Shown here one piece after another: positions 9,361 to 20,767 of a stretch of 64,000 bases of DNA (within the stretch, counting starts at the first letter, position 1; each line of letters begins with the position of its first letter). The stretch covers positions 980,798-1,044,797 of the forward strand of contig VWRR01000001.1 of NCBI GenBank assembly GCA_013995675.1, read 5' to 3'. Position numbers and translations under genes: made by a program. This DNA is from Cyanidiococcus yangmingshanensis (lineage: Eukaryota; Rhodophyta; Bangiophyceae; Cyanidiales; Cyanidiaceae). The notes beneath the pieces are model-generated. The model worked only from the letters and a program-made list of their open reading frames with translations, did not search any database and was not told where the DNA came from.

Positions 9361-12286
9361 ATGGCGTCCTTTACCTCGAATGACGGAACCTGGCGGCTAT
9401 TGATTGAGTCGCTCGAACGCGAGCAAGCACCATGGAGTCGTTGGCGATCCTGCTTTCTGACGCTCTGCGCAGAGCGGCGCTGGAACGAAGCCATCCAACT
9501 CGTTCAGGCAATGAGTCTTCGGTGGCCTGAGGCAGCGGCGGTGCTTGAGGCTGCTCTTGGGGTGACGTTAGCTTCGGAGCGCGTGGACGCAGCCGGAACG
9601 GTGCTGGCCCGCGTGGAACGACTTGGTGTTGCGTTGCCACCTGTCTGGCAGGGACTTGTTCGTTTTGCTCAAGACGACTACAGAGGAGCACAGCAACTCT
9701 TTGAAGAGAGCGCGCGCTCGGTTTCGCCACAAACGAGCCCTGTAGTCGCGCTCTTGACCCGATTCGGTCTTGGTCGTGTGCTGCTCGAGCGCAGCGATAT
9801 CGAGCCACAGCTTGCGCAGCAAGCAGCAGCCTGGTATGCAGATGCCATCTGGATGTATGGCGAGGCATCGCCTGGTGACTGGTGGCGCTCCTACGGCTAC
9901 GCATTGGCAGCAGCTGGGAAGTGGGTTCTCGCAACGCAGGTCTTCAGCTGGCGCCTTGCACGAGAATGTGAGCGGATCGACCCTGACGATGCCGACTCTA
10001 GCGGTGCAGTCTACGCCCAACCGCATGTGGAGACATTGCTTGGACTTTGGGCCTGTTTACGGGCATTGCATGGCTCGTCAAAAGCATCTCCCGACCGGGA
10101 TGCTTGCTCGCGAGACGCGGATGCGGTGGCTCGGGAGCTGCTTCGCGAGGCGTTTGTACTGTATCCGCAGGACCGGCGGGTTCGAAATGCCATCTCCCTT
10201 GAGCAACGAGAATGGGCGAATCGCTATCTGGAGACAGAGCGACTAAACCGACTGGACGGGGTAACGCGCAAAGCCCAAGCGCGCTCGGAGTACATTCTCG
10301 GGAGATGGGAAGAGCGACGGGGCGACTGGATAGCAGCCGAGACGCACTATGGAACCAGCGTGCAGTACTGGGCGGATATGGCGCCAGCTCGTCTTGCGCT
10401 TGCTCATTCACTCTTGCGCCGAAAAGAGCTTCGCCAAGCGATGGAACAAGTCGACTACGTGCGCATCCAAGGATCGCGCATGCTCTCCAGCCAGCTTGAT
10501 GCTTATCTGCGGGCGCTCTCGGCGGTGATTATCCAGGAAGAAGCAGCGCCAGGGGCAAGCACTGGCGCATCTGCGGTCTCAAAAGCGAGCGAGCAAGCGC
10601 TGCGTCTGCTGCAGGGCACCGAACCGCAGCAGCTGCCGCCAGAAGCGCTGGCTGTATATGCCGAGCTGGTGGATCACCAAGATCCAGATTTTGCTCTTCG
10701 ACTCTATACGCTCTTGACGAAGCATTGGAAGGATCCAATGATTTGGAATAACATTGCCGCGCTGAACGCGCGTCGCTCCCGATACGAGGACGCCCACGCG
10801 GCGTTGCAGCAGGCGTTTCGGCTGCTCACCAGTGACCAGGACTTGTCCATGGGGTGCTGGATGCCGGGTCCATCTTTTCTTCGAGACAGCCCGTCGCATC
10901 TCACTTTTGCATACAATCTCGGTCGTTTGCTGGAGAGTATGGGAGATGTGACCCGAGCCGAGGAAATCTACCGTTACGTTCACGAGCAGTTCCCGTCGTA
11001 TGGGGATGCGACGCTTCGTTTAGGCGTCTTGGCCGAGCAATACGCCAAGGACTCGAGCGTTGCGGAAACCTACTACCGTCAGGCAGTGCCGAATCCGCGA
11101 GCGGTAACAGCGCTTGCCTTTTTAGCTCAGGCGCGTGGCCAAGTCGAGGAGGCACAACAATGGTTCGAGTACTTTATTCGCCGAAAGAAGCTGCACAAGT
11201 CCCTGGATACGCAATATGAGGCGCGGAGCTATTGCGATATGATTACGGCTGCGTATTACATCACCTTGGCGCGTGCGACCGCTCGACACCATCAGCATCG
11301 TCGCCACAAGTTTCTCGTCGCGGCGGGTAATTTGCTGCTTGGCGTCCTCGAGAGGTCACGCGACAACGTCGCGGCAATGCTGCTGCTAGGGGTCTATTTC
11401 CGTGAATTGAACTTGCTCACGGAAGCAGAAGAGGCTCTCTCTGCAGTCGTTCAGCTGGGGCCCGTTGCCTGCTGCCGAGCCGTCCATTGTCGAGTGTGCG
11501 CGAGCGAATCTCATCGCAGTGCACCTGTTACGCGGAGCATCAGCGCCGACCTCGTTACGTAACGTTGTTCGGCTCGTGGAGGAGCATCTTCTGTTGGTGC
11601 CGAATGAGAACGCTGCTCTGGTGGCCCTGGCGGCAGCGCATTTCGGCCTCGCTCAATATCGAGCCAGTATGGATGTGCTACAGCGCGTGATCCGCCTCCA
11701 GCCGACAGCGCTATCGATATGGTTCGACTTTGGTCTCGCACTCGCGCGCGAGGCGCGCTCCCGTCTCGATCGACTCGACTACGTGGCCGATCTACAGGCC
11801 GGCACCCTCCTCCTCGAAAGCGCTGGAGGGTGCTTCCACGCGCTCGAGTCGAGCCTCCGAAACATGCAGCGGTCGGTATCCGAGGACCGCTATCGGCAAT
11901 GGCAGACTGCGTTGGCTGGTCCGACCAATCGGGTTGTTTCAGCGGACGCTGCGCGCGTCAACGGCGCCTGGTGCTTCCGCTGCTTGCCCGAAGCTCGTGA
12001 ACGTCTCGCCTATGCAACCGAACGCACGCATCGCAAACGCGAGGAACTGCGTCAACAGCAGCAGCTTCGCGAGGCTGCAGCTGCGCGTCAAGCGGAGGCA
12101 AACCGTCAGCGCCGTGAAGCCCAGCAGCGCGAGGCGGCCGAGCTCGAAAAACTCGCTCGCGAACAACAGCTCGAGTTCCTCCGTCGACAGGAAGAGTGGG
12201 AGGCTCAACGTGGAAAAAGCCGCCGCAAGTCTCATGTCATGGTCGACCTCGACGAGGATCTAGGCGAGAATCGCGAGACGACTTGA
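9361..12286 (+). CDS. CTR9-like TPR subunit of the Paf1 complex, one frame change
   Basis: CTR9 is the large tetratricopeptide scaffold of the nuclear Paf1 complex, which travels with RNA polymerase II and supports histone modification. The first reading frame (9361 to about 11463) carries successive TPR-like helix pairs, for example NNIAALNARRSRYEDAHAAL and YNLGRLLESMGDVTRAEEIY. The second (from about 11465) continues with more TPRs, such as LVALAAAHFGLAQYRASMDV. It ends in a long charged coiled coil rich in Arg, Glu and Gln and an acidic tail, the usual CTR9 ending. Together they make about 974 residues, normal for CTR9. The frame changes by one extra base within the run ggggcccgttg near 11456-11466. 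ATG 9361 is the first Met. CTR9 is favoured over other TPR proteins (for example anaphase-promoting subunits) by the coiled-coil tail. Confidence 0.78.
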
Positions 12287-12934
12287 ACCAGTTCCTTCCT
12301 TAAAGACCCTCAAAAAGAGTACATGTCATCAGTGGTTACGCCTGATTTCGCTCAATGGCCTACGCCCGAGCGAATCGCCGTTGCGGGAACTCGGGCCTCG
12401 AGTCGAATACCGGAACACTTCTTGATGATCGCCGCACCCAAAAAGACAGTCCTCGGTTCACGAGAAAGCAGAACGCTATCGGAATCATGCCCTGTGGTCT
12501 CCTAGTTGATCAAGCAGTAGGCGATCGAGAAGCGTCCCCATGGTTTCATGTTCAAAAAGACACTGTCCAGATAATGCATATTGATCCATGTTCAGTACGG
12601 CCTCCCGTCTGCGCCACCTGTAACCGGCGCGCCCTGCCTCGTGGTGCGCGTACCGACCCGTCCATCGCGGCGGCGTTAAATGCCCAGTGTGAGGGTGGCG
12701 CGCCACCGTCGCCACCTCGGGCCAGATGGCGTGTGTCGCCGCCGGCCGGTGCGATCCGAACTCGTCCGTCGTCCGCCGCCGTCCGCCGCCACCGTCGGCA
12801 CCGCCTCGTTGTACTGCACGCACTGCACGCACTGCACGCATTGTTTGACTGCGTGTGACGCTCTTTTTCTGTATACGTCTCGCTTTACCGCGAGTATCAC
12901 TGACGCTCGACTTGAGCGTACGCAACGATTAAAT
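12287..12934. other. Intergenic stretch with GC-rich short repeats
   Basis: This region between CTR9 and the helicase holds no recognised gene. It is GC-rich around 12690-12810, with a doubled gtccgccgcc unit. It likely contains the helicase promoter and 5' leader. Plus-strand frames stay open across it, so the helicase frame extends upstream without stop to about 12680, but that part reads as low-complexity Arg/Pro text. Confidence 0.45.
12813..12839. repeat. 9-bp tandem repeat, three copies
   Basis: The unit actgcacgc occurs three times head to tail about 100 bases upstream of the helicase start. It could be a simple microsatellite in the leader or promoter. Confidence 0.8.
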
Positions 12935-15148
12935 ATGACGTTTATTTCCAATGTCCTTTCGGGAATACAGTCCACAGGTCTGTTTTCACGGGCGGGTTCG
13001 TGGGGTGATCCGATGACGCGTCTCTGCGGTCAGCCGTCTCGGTTTTGCAACTCGATAGGCTTCTCGCTACGTCACAACCAGGCGAAGTTTACGTATTCTC
13101 CTCATAAACATGTGCCTACGCGGCGCTGTTCGACGCTGATGAAAGTTCCCTTGCCAGCGGGTGAAGCGGAGGCGGTGTCCAACGGCTCTGCAGTGGACGC
13201 TGTCGTGACTGTTCACGGCAGTGTGCGTCCCGACTGGAAACTGGAGCGCTTTCCGCTCTCGAGTGGGACCGCGGCTGTGCTTCGCGAACGGGGGATCACG
13301 GAGCTGACCGAGATTCAGGCGCTGACGTTTGATGACATGCGCAACGGACTTGATGTTATTGGGCGCTCCCATACGGGCACGGGCAAGACCTATGCGTTTG
13401 GGGTGCCCATGGTGGAGCGTCTTGCTGCGGCTCGCGGGGGAGAGCGCGGCGCTCGCGGCCGCCCGCCGTCTGCGCTGGTTCTGACGCCTACGCGCGAGCT
13501 CGCGAAACAGGTGACCGAACAACTGCGTCAGATTGGTCAACCGCACGACCTGCGCGTCGAGTGCTTCTATGGCGGCGCCTCTTACGGCCCCCAGGAGGAT
13601 GCGCTTCAGCGAGGTCTCGATATCGTTGTTGGAACCCCAGGTCGTATTCTGGATCATATCGAGCGGAATACGCTGGATCTGAGCCAGGTGCGCATCGCGA
13701 TCCTGGATGAAGCGGATGAGATGCTCTCCATGGGATTCGCCGAGGACGTGGAACGAATTTTCAACGAAATGCCTTCAAAGAACGAGCGACAGACGGTGCT
13801 GTTCTCGGCTACGGTCCCGCCATGGGTGCAGAAGATTGCGGCGCAGCATCAGCGAACCCCAGTCATCCACGACGTCGTTGGCAAGACCGAAACCAGGGCG
13901 GCGAAGAACGTGCGGCACGTAGCAGTGCGTGTGCCTGAGGCGGATTTCGCTCGTCTGGCGATGCTGGAAGATATTATTTTCGCTCATGCAGGTTCTGGTA
14001 ACCAGCGATGTATTGTATTCACGGGAACGAAGCGCGAGGCTGACGAAATCGCGATGGCCGGATCGATTTTTCGCGGTAGCGTGGCCCAGGTCCTCCACGG
14101 AGACGTGAGTCAGCGCCAGCGGGAGCTCACGCTTCAGCAGTTTCGCGATGGTCGCTTCTCCGTTCTCGTCGCAACCGATGTTGCTGCGCGTGGTCTGGAT
14201 ATTCATGAAGTCGATGTAGTGGTACAACTGCGTCCACCTCGTGATGCCGACACCTACATCCATCGTTCCGGTCGTACGGGCCGTGCCGGGCGCAGTGGCA
14301 CTGCAGTGACCATGTACAGTGATGCCGAACGTGGCCTTCTCCGTTCCCTGGAACGAGGTGCTTCGATTCGGTTCGAGCATGTAGGCCCACCGACGCTGGA
14401 GCGAGTTCTCGATGTTGCTGCGCAGAATGCTGCGCGTGCAGTCGGCGAAGCGAGCACCAATCAGGTTGTGCCGCATTTTCAGCAGGCAGCTGACGAACTC
14501 GCCACCGTGCAGTTCGAGGGCGATGCGCGTCGAGCCCTCGCCGCTGCCTTGGCCGTCATCTCGGGACGCACGCACATCGAACATCGCTCGTTACTGACCG
14601 GGGAGATTGGCCTGCGCACCCTGCTGTTGACGCTGAATCAGCCAGAGATCTCTCCACGCGATGTCCTCGGCATCGTTCGGCGTCTGAGCCAAGGAGGCAA
14701 ACTCTTCTCCGACGACATTGGGAAAGTGCGGCTGTGTCGCAACCCACGGCAAGCTGTCTTCGACGTCTCTGTCGAGAGCGCCGATGAAATCCTGCGTCGG
14801 ATACAATCGAGCGGAACCCAGGACGAAAGTGCTTCCAAATCGACGTCTCCTCAATCAGCTGCTTCATCGCGCAACGGTACCAGCGAGCATTCGAAAGCAA
14901 TGGACTATTCAATTGAGGTGTGTGCAGAGCTCCCCGAACTACGCGTAGACGACTATCGTTTCAGCCCGGGTCGTCTGGAACGGCGACGTGGTCGTTCCCT
15001 AGACGACGATGCTGATCGTGTCTACTTGAATGGACGCACGCGCGATCTGCCTGGTGGACGCACAGGGCGGCGGGAGCGTTCCTCGCGGACTCGCGGCGGT
15101 CGACCTCTCCCCAGACGCTCCGTCTCCTATACCGGTGATCTGGACTAG
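12935..15148 (+). CDS. DEAD-box RNA helicase, RH3-like, probably plastid
   Basis: From ATG 12935 the product is 737 residues. It has all core motifs: Walker A HTGTGKT near residue 146, PTREL, TPGR, DEAD near residue 258, SAT near 291, then TDVAARGLDI and HRSGRTGRAG. After the helicase core a C-terminal region including GEIGLRTLLLTL, VLGIVRRLSQGGKLFSDDIG and AVFDVSVESADEILRRIQ resembles the GUCT domain of plant plastid RH3 and nucleolar RH7/DDX21 helicases. The tail is rich in Arg, Gly and Asp. The N-terminal 70 residues are Ser/Arg/Phe-rich with few acids, consistent with a transit peptide. RH3-type enzymes help group II intron splicing and ribosome assembly in plastids. Intact over 2.2 kb. 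Plastid placement is inference. Confidence 0.88.
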   Translation: MTFISNVLSGIQSTGLFSRAGSWGDPMTRLCGQPSRFCNSIGFSLRHNQAKFTYSPHKHVPTRRCSTLMKVPLPAGEAEAVSNGSAVDAVVTVHGSVRPDWKLERFPLSSGTAAVLRERGITELTEIQALTFDDMRNGLDVIGRSHTGTGKTYAFGVPMVERLAAARGGERGARGRPPSALVLTPTRELAKQVTEQLRQIGQPHDLRVECFYGGASYGPQEDALQRGLDIVVGTPGRILDHIERNTLDLSQVRIAILDEADEMLSMGFAEDVERIFNEMPSKNERQTVLFSATVPPWVQKIAAQHQRTPVIHDVVGKTETRAAKNVRHVAVRVPEADFARLAMLEDIIFAHAGSGNQRCIVFTGTKREADEIAMAGSIFRGSVAQVLHGDVSQRQRELTLQQFRDGRFSVLVATDVAARGLDIHEVDVVVQLRPPRDADTYIHRSGRTGRAGRSGTAVTMYSDAERGLLRSLERGASIRFEHVGPPTLERVLDVAAQNAARAVGEASTNQVVPHFQQAADELATVQFEGDARRALAAALAVISGRTHIEHRSLLTGEIGLRTLLLTLNQPEISPRDVLGIVRRLSQGGKLFSDDIGKVRLCRNPRQAVFDVSVESADEILRRIQSSGTQDESASKSTSPQSAASSRNGTSEHSKAMDYSIEVCAELPELRVDDYRFSPGRLERRRGRSLDDDADRVYLNGRTRDLPGGRTGRRERSSRTRGGRPLPRRSVSYTGDLD

Positions 15149-15818
15149 ACAGGTGTTGGAGTCCTGTTTCTCTTTACATGCCCTAAAATGGAGCAGCAAG
15201 CTGTTTTTGGAGGCGCACCAGCCTCCTGCAATTCATGATATGGACACAGCGCTTCATTGCATGCAGTCATGCGGCTAGTGCTTCGAAGGTGTTCGACGAG
15301 CAGCTCCCGCTGTCTCGTCTGTTCCAGACCTCTTGACGATGGGGTTCCTTCGAAAAGCTTCAAAGGAGCGCGCTGTTCGCCTGCCATCAATACAGATGAG
15401 TATCGATTTCGCTCGAGGCGACGTCGATGATCCACGGAGAACGAGGGCCCGCGAGGCCCTGGACATATCTCGATTGGACGATGATGCGCCGGCGTCCTCG
15501 ACGCCACCGCACGCTTGTCCAGAACCTCTCCGCTAGATACGCCCTCCTCGCCGAGCTCTTCTCGTTCGCGACAGGAGGCGCGTTCAGAAACCGCGCAGCG
15601 TTCTGAAGCACCGGCATGGTGATCGCTTACGCCCTGCGTTTGCCCCGGCAGCGAACACACGTTGAAGACAAAATGCGCGGAATGCTTCGCACTCGGTCCT
15701 CAGGGTCTGCCGCTCCCCATCCGATACAATCTTCCTTCGTCGCCTCCAGTGAGATCCGCTCCTCTTCAAGGGTGTTGCGTTTGCGAACTCTAAACCCTCG
15801 GCCTGTTCGCCCAAATGA
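15149..15818. other. Intergenic stretch between convergent genes
   Basis: No gene recognised. A minus-strand frame is open at 15145-15660, but its text is charged and without family features, and part of it overlaps the helicase end. The helicase and the next gene converge here. Confidence 0.4.
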
Positions 15819-18776
15819 TTAGCGACCGGCAAGGCGCTCCTCCAGACTCCGTCGCAGTTGCCGCTCCTCTTCCAGCGCTACATGCATGCTTTCGATCTGT
15901 CGTCGAAGAACTGCTTCTCGTTCCCGGCGGCTCGCTCGGGAAGCAGAGGCCGTTCCCCAAGAAGCGCCCTGACTCCCAGCCGTATCTTCGATAATCCATT
16001 TGCCGTCTCTTAGGATGCGGCGCGACGCATGACGACCATAGGGGCCACTCGCCACTGCACGATTCCCAGCTGCTGCATCTCGCACTCCGAGACCGCTGGT
16101 TGCCGGTAGCGACGACGGACCTGCTATGGACCCAGTGAACGGGTCAGCGAGCATCGGCGAGGCGGTGCGGCCAACATTTGAACCGCTCGTAGAGCGATGC
16201 AAACCAGTAAGGGCTGCGTTCAGTGGGCCACTCGCGATAGGCAGCGACCCGGAGATCGCTCCCGAGTGTAGTCCAGCCAACACGGGCCCGTGCAAGCCGG
16301 CCGGCATCGGGGTTCCCGCCTGTGGTGTCGATGGAGCAGACTCGCCTGTATCTTCGCCACTACCATTGGCACTACCGAGTCCTACTGCGCGTTGAAATGC
16401 TGCCAAAAGTGGGTCCTCGTCGCTGCCAAAACTGCCGTGCTCGCCCATGAGGTAAGAGATGGCACCCACCGGCCCAGTCGCCGCCGATCGGATTGCTGCC
16501 TGCGACCTATTCCTAGCGTCGCCTCGCTGGCGATTTGCTGGATCACCCTGGCTCTCCGCCGGATCGTCGCTCGACATTTCACTGTACAGGAAGCGTCGCT
16601 CAGCCATCCGGGATACTGCTGGAGCGTCCACTACATCAACTGTCGTATTTGTCGGCTGGTCTTGGTCGGGAACTGGAATCGATGGGGTGGCAGACTCCGG
16701 AACGAACGTCATACCGCCACCACCAACCACGCGTTGTGCTCCCAGAGATTCCCCCCGAACAGAATGTTCCGGCGATGTCGCCAGTCCCGTGGCTGTGTTT
16801 TCGCCAAAAACGTGGCGTTCCAGCTTGCGTAGACGACGCGCCAATGATCTGATACTCGCTCGCTCACTTGCCGCAACACTGCGTGTCTCCGACAAAACAA
16901 TTGCGGTCCATGCATCAACACAATTATGCAAGTCTCGATTGCCGGATACACATTCATCTCGATACGTCGCAAGCTCTCGATTCAAAAAGTCCAGCTCACG
17001 CTCGAGAGCCTCGATGCGCGCGAGTGCAGCTTCCAGGAGAGGCGCACGATCCCCTTCCGCGGTCGCAGATCCGGAGGCCAGCACCGGCGCCATGTCGACG
17101 GGACCGCTGAGCGGTACGTCTGTGTCGGGCCTCGCGGATGCCCGCATCGGTGGTCTTGTTGTGCTCTGCGGCTTTGTTTCTAGATCAGCTGGCAGCGCGG
17201 CGGGTACCAATGAAGCATCAGGATTACTGGTTGATGCTCCCGAGATAGGCGCTGCCGCAGCGACAGCTGCATTTCTGAGCAGTGCGGTCGAGGATGCCGC
17301 CGGCTCGGTCGTCAAGGACGACGACAATTGCGGCTCATTCTGTCCCGATAATCCAGTTACTAGTTCGGCTCGCGTGGCAAAGGCATTGACAACCTCGCCA
17401 GCGTCTGAGAGCGAGCCTCGACTCGAGGTTTTGTTAGCATCGTTAGTAGAGAAAACATTTGGTACATTGAATCCTCCCAGCGGCACTGCCGTGCTGGCAC
17501 CAGTACCTGTTGTCGCACCGTAACTCGCTGGTCCGATGTAGTTAAGCGCATTCGAGCTGCTGCCACGAGATCTCCCAAACCCAACCATTGGTGAAGAGAA
17601 GAGTTCACCGTAGAGCTCTGTCAGCGTTCGCAGGGCAGCAATCGCGCGGGGCATGTTGGCCGAGTCTTCTTCCATCAGCACGTGGTCATTGTCATCGGAA
17701 GATGAGCGGGCCTCTTCTCGGGGAATCTGATACGCATGACCATAGAGGAAGAGCAGCGGCCCCAGCAAAGTCGCCGCAGAGTCCGTGGCCGCAGAGGCGA
17801 AACTCGCGAGCACAGCTCTACAGAACGGATCGATCATCTGGTCCAGGACGTACTGGAGAGCCTCGACACGCTTGTCTCGAACCATGCCTCCGTGACGAAG
17901 GAGCGCGGCATGGAGACGGCGATTCGCCGCGGTCTCGTCATCAACCAAACTGCCAGAAACACTACTCGCAGAGCTGGCTCCAGTGCGAATCGTGCGCGGC
18001 ATCTCACCTTCCGCTGCAGCCATGACACTCTCTGCCTCTTCGGCACCAAAGAGCGGAAAGAAGCGATCTTCAAGCCAGGCTGCCAACGCTCCTACAATCG
18101 CCCACGGCGAACGCGTTGTTAAACTCAGCGTAGAGGCAAGTGATGCACCCCCGTGTCGGTCCAGGGGCGCTGCTGCGGTCACCGCGGGTGCGCCGCCTGT
18201 AGGCGTATCGTAACCACTGGACATTTCCTCGCGGTCGAAGGCCAGTCGCAACTGTTTCGCGTCCTCGCGTTCCGTCGCCTCCCGAATTGAACGGCGCCAT
18301 CCACTCAGCGTCCAACTAAACGATTCGTTACTCATGATGGTGCCCCCGAACGCGCCACCACCTAGACCGACCACGACATCTTGAGCGAGCGCGCCGCTCA
18401 CCGACGCTGCGACGCCACCGGAAGATGTTAAACCGGACCACCCTGATGGTTGTGCACGCTCGTCTATCTCTGGAGCCGGCTGCTCTTCACTAGACTCCTG
18501 TGGCGCCTCAAGACGGCCGCGCGGCACACTGTGCGTCCAGACGCCGCCACCCCAGCCTGCTACGCCGATAGCGCGCACCGCCTTAACGATCCAACGAGGC
18601 GCCCGCGGACAGTACACCATCCCGGTAGGCGCCATCACAACTGCCGCTGAACGAGAACGCTCTATAAATAACGAGCCCGGGCGCCCGAGGCTGCCTTGAG
18701 TCGTAGCATAGCGTAGTGGTGACGCCTGTGCACTCGCCGGGCTATGGTTTACGGTGGAGCCCCGGTTCGGACGCAT
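15819..18776 (-). CDS. Large Ser/Ala-rich protein with coiled coils, unknown function
   Basis: A single frame encodes up to 985 residues. Most of it is low-complexity Ser, Ala, Gly, Thr and Pro. A more ordered part near residues 180-380 has hydrophobic helices, including PWAIVGALAAWLEDRFFPLF and LLGPLLFLYGHAYQI. A clear coiled coil follows at about residues 580-620 (ARIEALERELDFLNRELATY), then another at 650-680. A third at the extreme C terminus (ESMHVALEEERQLRRSLEER) closes the protein. ATG 18776 is the first in frame; ATG 18635 or a later one could be the true start because the first 50 residues lack features. A long plus-strand frame opposite it (16459-17523) is a shadow of the GC-rich codons. 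It may be a structural or cytoskeletal protein, but that is not shown. Confidence 0.7.
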   Translation of the reverse strand: MRPNRGSTVNHSPASAQASPLRYATTQGSLGRPGSLFIERSRSAAVVMAPTGMVYCPRAPRWIVKAVRAIGVAGWGGGVWTHSVPRGRLEAPQESSEEQPAPEIDERAQPSGWSGLTSSGGVAASVSGALAQDVVVGLGGGAFGGTIMSNESFSWTLSGWRRSIREATEREDAKQLRLAFDREEMSSGYDTPTGGAPAVTAAAPLDRHGGASLASTLSLTTRSPWAIVGALAAWLEDRFFPLFGAEEAESVMAAAEGEMPRTIRTGASSASSVSGSLVDDETAANRRLHAALLRHGGMVRDKRVEALQYVLDQMIDPFCRAVLASFASAATDSAATLLGPLLFLYGHAYQIPREEARSSSDDNDHVLMEEDSANMPRAIAALRTLTELYGELFSSPMVGFGRSRGSSSNALNYIGPASYGATTGTGASTAVPLGGFNVPNVFSTNDANKTSSRGSLSDAGEVVNAFATRAELVTGLSGQNEPQLSSSLTTEPAASSTALLRNAAVAAAAPISGASTSNPDASLVPAALPADLETKPQSTTRPPMRASARPDTDVPLSGPVDMAPVLASGSATAEGDRAPLLEAALARIEALERELDFLNRELATYRDECVSGNRDLHNCVDAWTAIVLSETRSVAASERASIRSLARRLRKLERHVFGENTATGLATSPEHSVRGESLGAQRVVGGGGMTFVPESATPSIPVPDQDQPTNTTVDVVDAPAVSRMAERRFLYSEMSSDDPAESQGDPANRQRGDARNRSQAAIRSAATGPVGAISYLMGEHGSFGSDEDPLLAAFQRAVGLGSANGSGEDTGESAPSTPQAGTPMPAGLHGPVLAGLHSGAISGSLPIASGPLNAALTGLHRSTSGSNVGRTASPMLADPFTGSIAGPSSLPATSGLGVRDAAAGNRAVASGPYGRHASRRILRDGKWIIEDTAGSQGASWGTASASRASRREREAVLRRQIESMHVALEEERQLRRSLEERLAGR

Positions 18777-20767
18777 TCGCCAACGTCACCACGGCCGAAC
18801 GAGTCCGTCGCCGAGACAGCGCCAAACGAGTCTCGGCAGTGAGTATTGCAGCGGCGTTGTGCGCCAATAGAATAGACCCAGAACACGAACCTCGAAAAGG
18901 AACTCTTGCAAACAACGAGTTCAGGGACCTCGCCAGTAGTCGCGAACGAGCTCTCGACAACGTCACCAGATAAGAGAAGCGTAGGTGTCCACGACCGATT
19001 GCGATGAACGCATCGTTAACGTCGTCGCGGTTCGCGGGTTGGCCGTCCGGGCGGCGACCCATCGCGACGGCCCCGCGACAACCGCACCTTGGGGGCGAAT
19101 CCAGGCGGTCGCCGCCGCCGCCGCGCGCTCGATTGGCGGGCGCGCCGCTGACGTGCCCCACTCACCGAGATTGGCAACCCGGTGGCGCGACAGGGGCGGC
19201 TCGATCGATCCGAATAGGTCTCTGTACCGCAGTAAACTCGCCTGGATGGTCGCAGCTCGACATTTCGATTCGATGCAAGCCGCAGGGATCAATCATAGAG
19301 AGGAACTTGTGCGGGAAGAAAAAATAATTTATCGAGCGATGTGGTGTCACTGTGCTGCAATTAGGCGAGCGAGCGAGTGAGGCATCGACGGCAAACCGTT
19401 GCTTCTGCGTTCAGCACGGCGGTCGCGCAGTTTCCACAACCATGAACCTGGCAACAGATCCACAAAGCTGTTGTTCGCATTTTCTTTTACCTCCAAGACG
19501 AGTGAGGTAACAAGTCTACCTTTTTGAGCCGCCGATTCTCTTCATCTTCGTTCGGGAAAGTCTATGAATGTGTTGTTACAAGTCGAATTCGGCTGAGTTG
19601 TCTATGCGCGCCTCCCTCGCGGCCACGAATGCGTGTTTATCAGTTCGGTTCCCGCCACACGCACGCGCACGCATTCGTGTGCAACGTGTCCTGCGTGTTG
19701 AACAGGGTCTGCCTACTGAGAGTGGATCGCTCGTAGCCACACGCATGTATCAGAAAGGGCATCCATGTACGTGGCGAGGATTCGGTTCAGCGGTGGTGGG
19801 AACCAAGCACCAGTCAGCTATCCATATAGCCATGGACTCCGTCACGACGTCTCTGGTGACAAGCTCACCGTAGGAACCCTTATTCGCACGTCCATGTCTA
19901 TCCAGTCCGAATCATAAACCAAGAGGTGTTTATGTCGTGATCTCATGTAGCGCCATAGAACGAGCAATCGAGTTCAACGTTGATTTTGGCGGAACATTGC
20001 CACAATGGAGCTTGTCCTCGCCTCCAGATATTATCCCATCTGCCGCAAAAAGTCTTTTGTATGCAGTCGGGGTGGTTTTGCAACAGCGCTCAACGCTCCC
20101 AAGGACGTTTGGTCGTTCCGGGCGGAGCCTGCAGAGCAACCAGATCATGCTCTTGCTCTCACGACAAGAGCAGTTGCAGATAACTCGAGTTCATTCAGCC
20201 ACAAATCGAGCGCAGCGTATTTCTGTCCGACCAAGGCACACGCCACACGAATACTCAAAGACAATCCTGGGCCAGAAAGGGTTCGCGTTGGCCTCAGCGC
20301 GCTGCGCGGCGATCCCGAGGGCTTGCTTTACTGCCTCCATACTCTGCTCGGCACCGAAAACGTCTTTATCGATCCTACTTGAGCTCGCTACTCGTCAACC
20401 AGCTTCCTATACAACAACGAGCTTTCTGTTTCCTCCGTCGGTCCGGTGTCTAGGCACGAGAGAGGCGGCAGCCAGGTGGACAGCGCCTATCGTCAAAATC
20501 CGTTTCTCCTTCGACTCGCGAAGACCGTTTCCATCCGCGCCCTTGATCAAACAGTTCCCTACGCTGTTCTTTTTGAATTTGGACAGCACATGTTCCCGAG
20601 CATGTCAACAGGATACGAAGCCTAAGTTGTCCTCGTTTCTCGCAAAACATAGTGAATATATCATAACTGCTGTTGGATTGTTGTGATTGGACTATACAAG
20701 GGTTCGTTGTGGGGTGAAGAAGGCGGCATCATCAGCTGGGCAAGACTCCTTTCTGGTTTGTTTGTTG
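18777..20767. other. Two-kilobase gap, no confident gene
   Basis: This interval separates the divergent 985-residue and zincin-like genes. Open stretches on the plus strand at 18985-19380, 19937-20686 and 20005-20382 overlap in different frames. None shows a recognisable domain. The 20005-20382 frame (125 codons, ending SALRGDPEGLLYCLHTLLG) reads most like protein and could be a small gene. No tRNA with an intact B-box was seen by eye; permuted or intron-bearing tRNAs would be missed. Confidence 0.35.

Noticed and set aside
16459-17523. 354-codon plus-strand open frame
   Set aside because: It is antisense to the 985-residue gene, Ser/Thr/Arg-rich without domain features, and explained by the codon pattern of the opposite strand.
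18777-20767. tRNA or other RNA genes in the large gap
   Set aside because: No B-box-like GGTTCRANNCC paired with a plausible A-box was found by eye. Split or permuted tRNAs cannot be excluded without a covariance search such as tRNAscan-SE.
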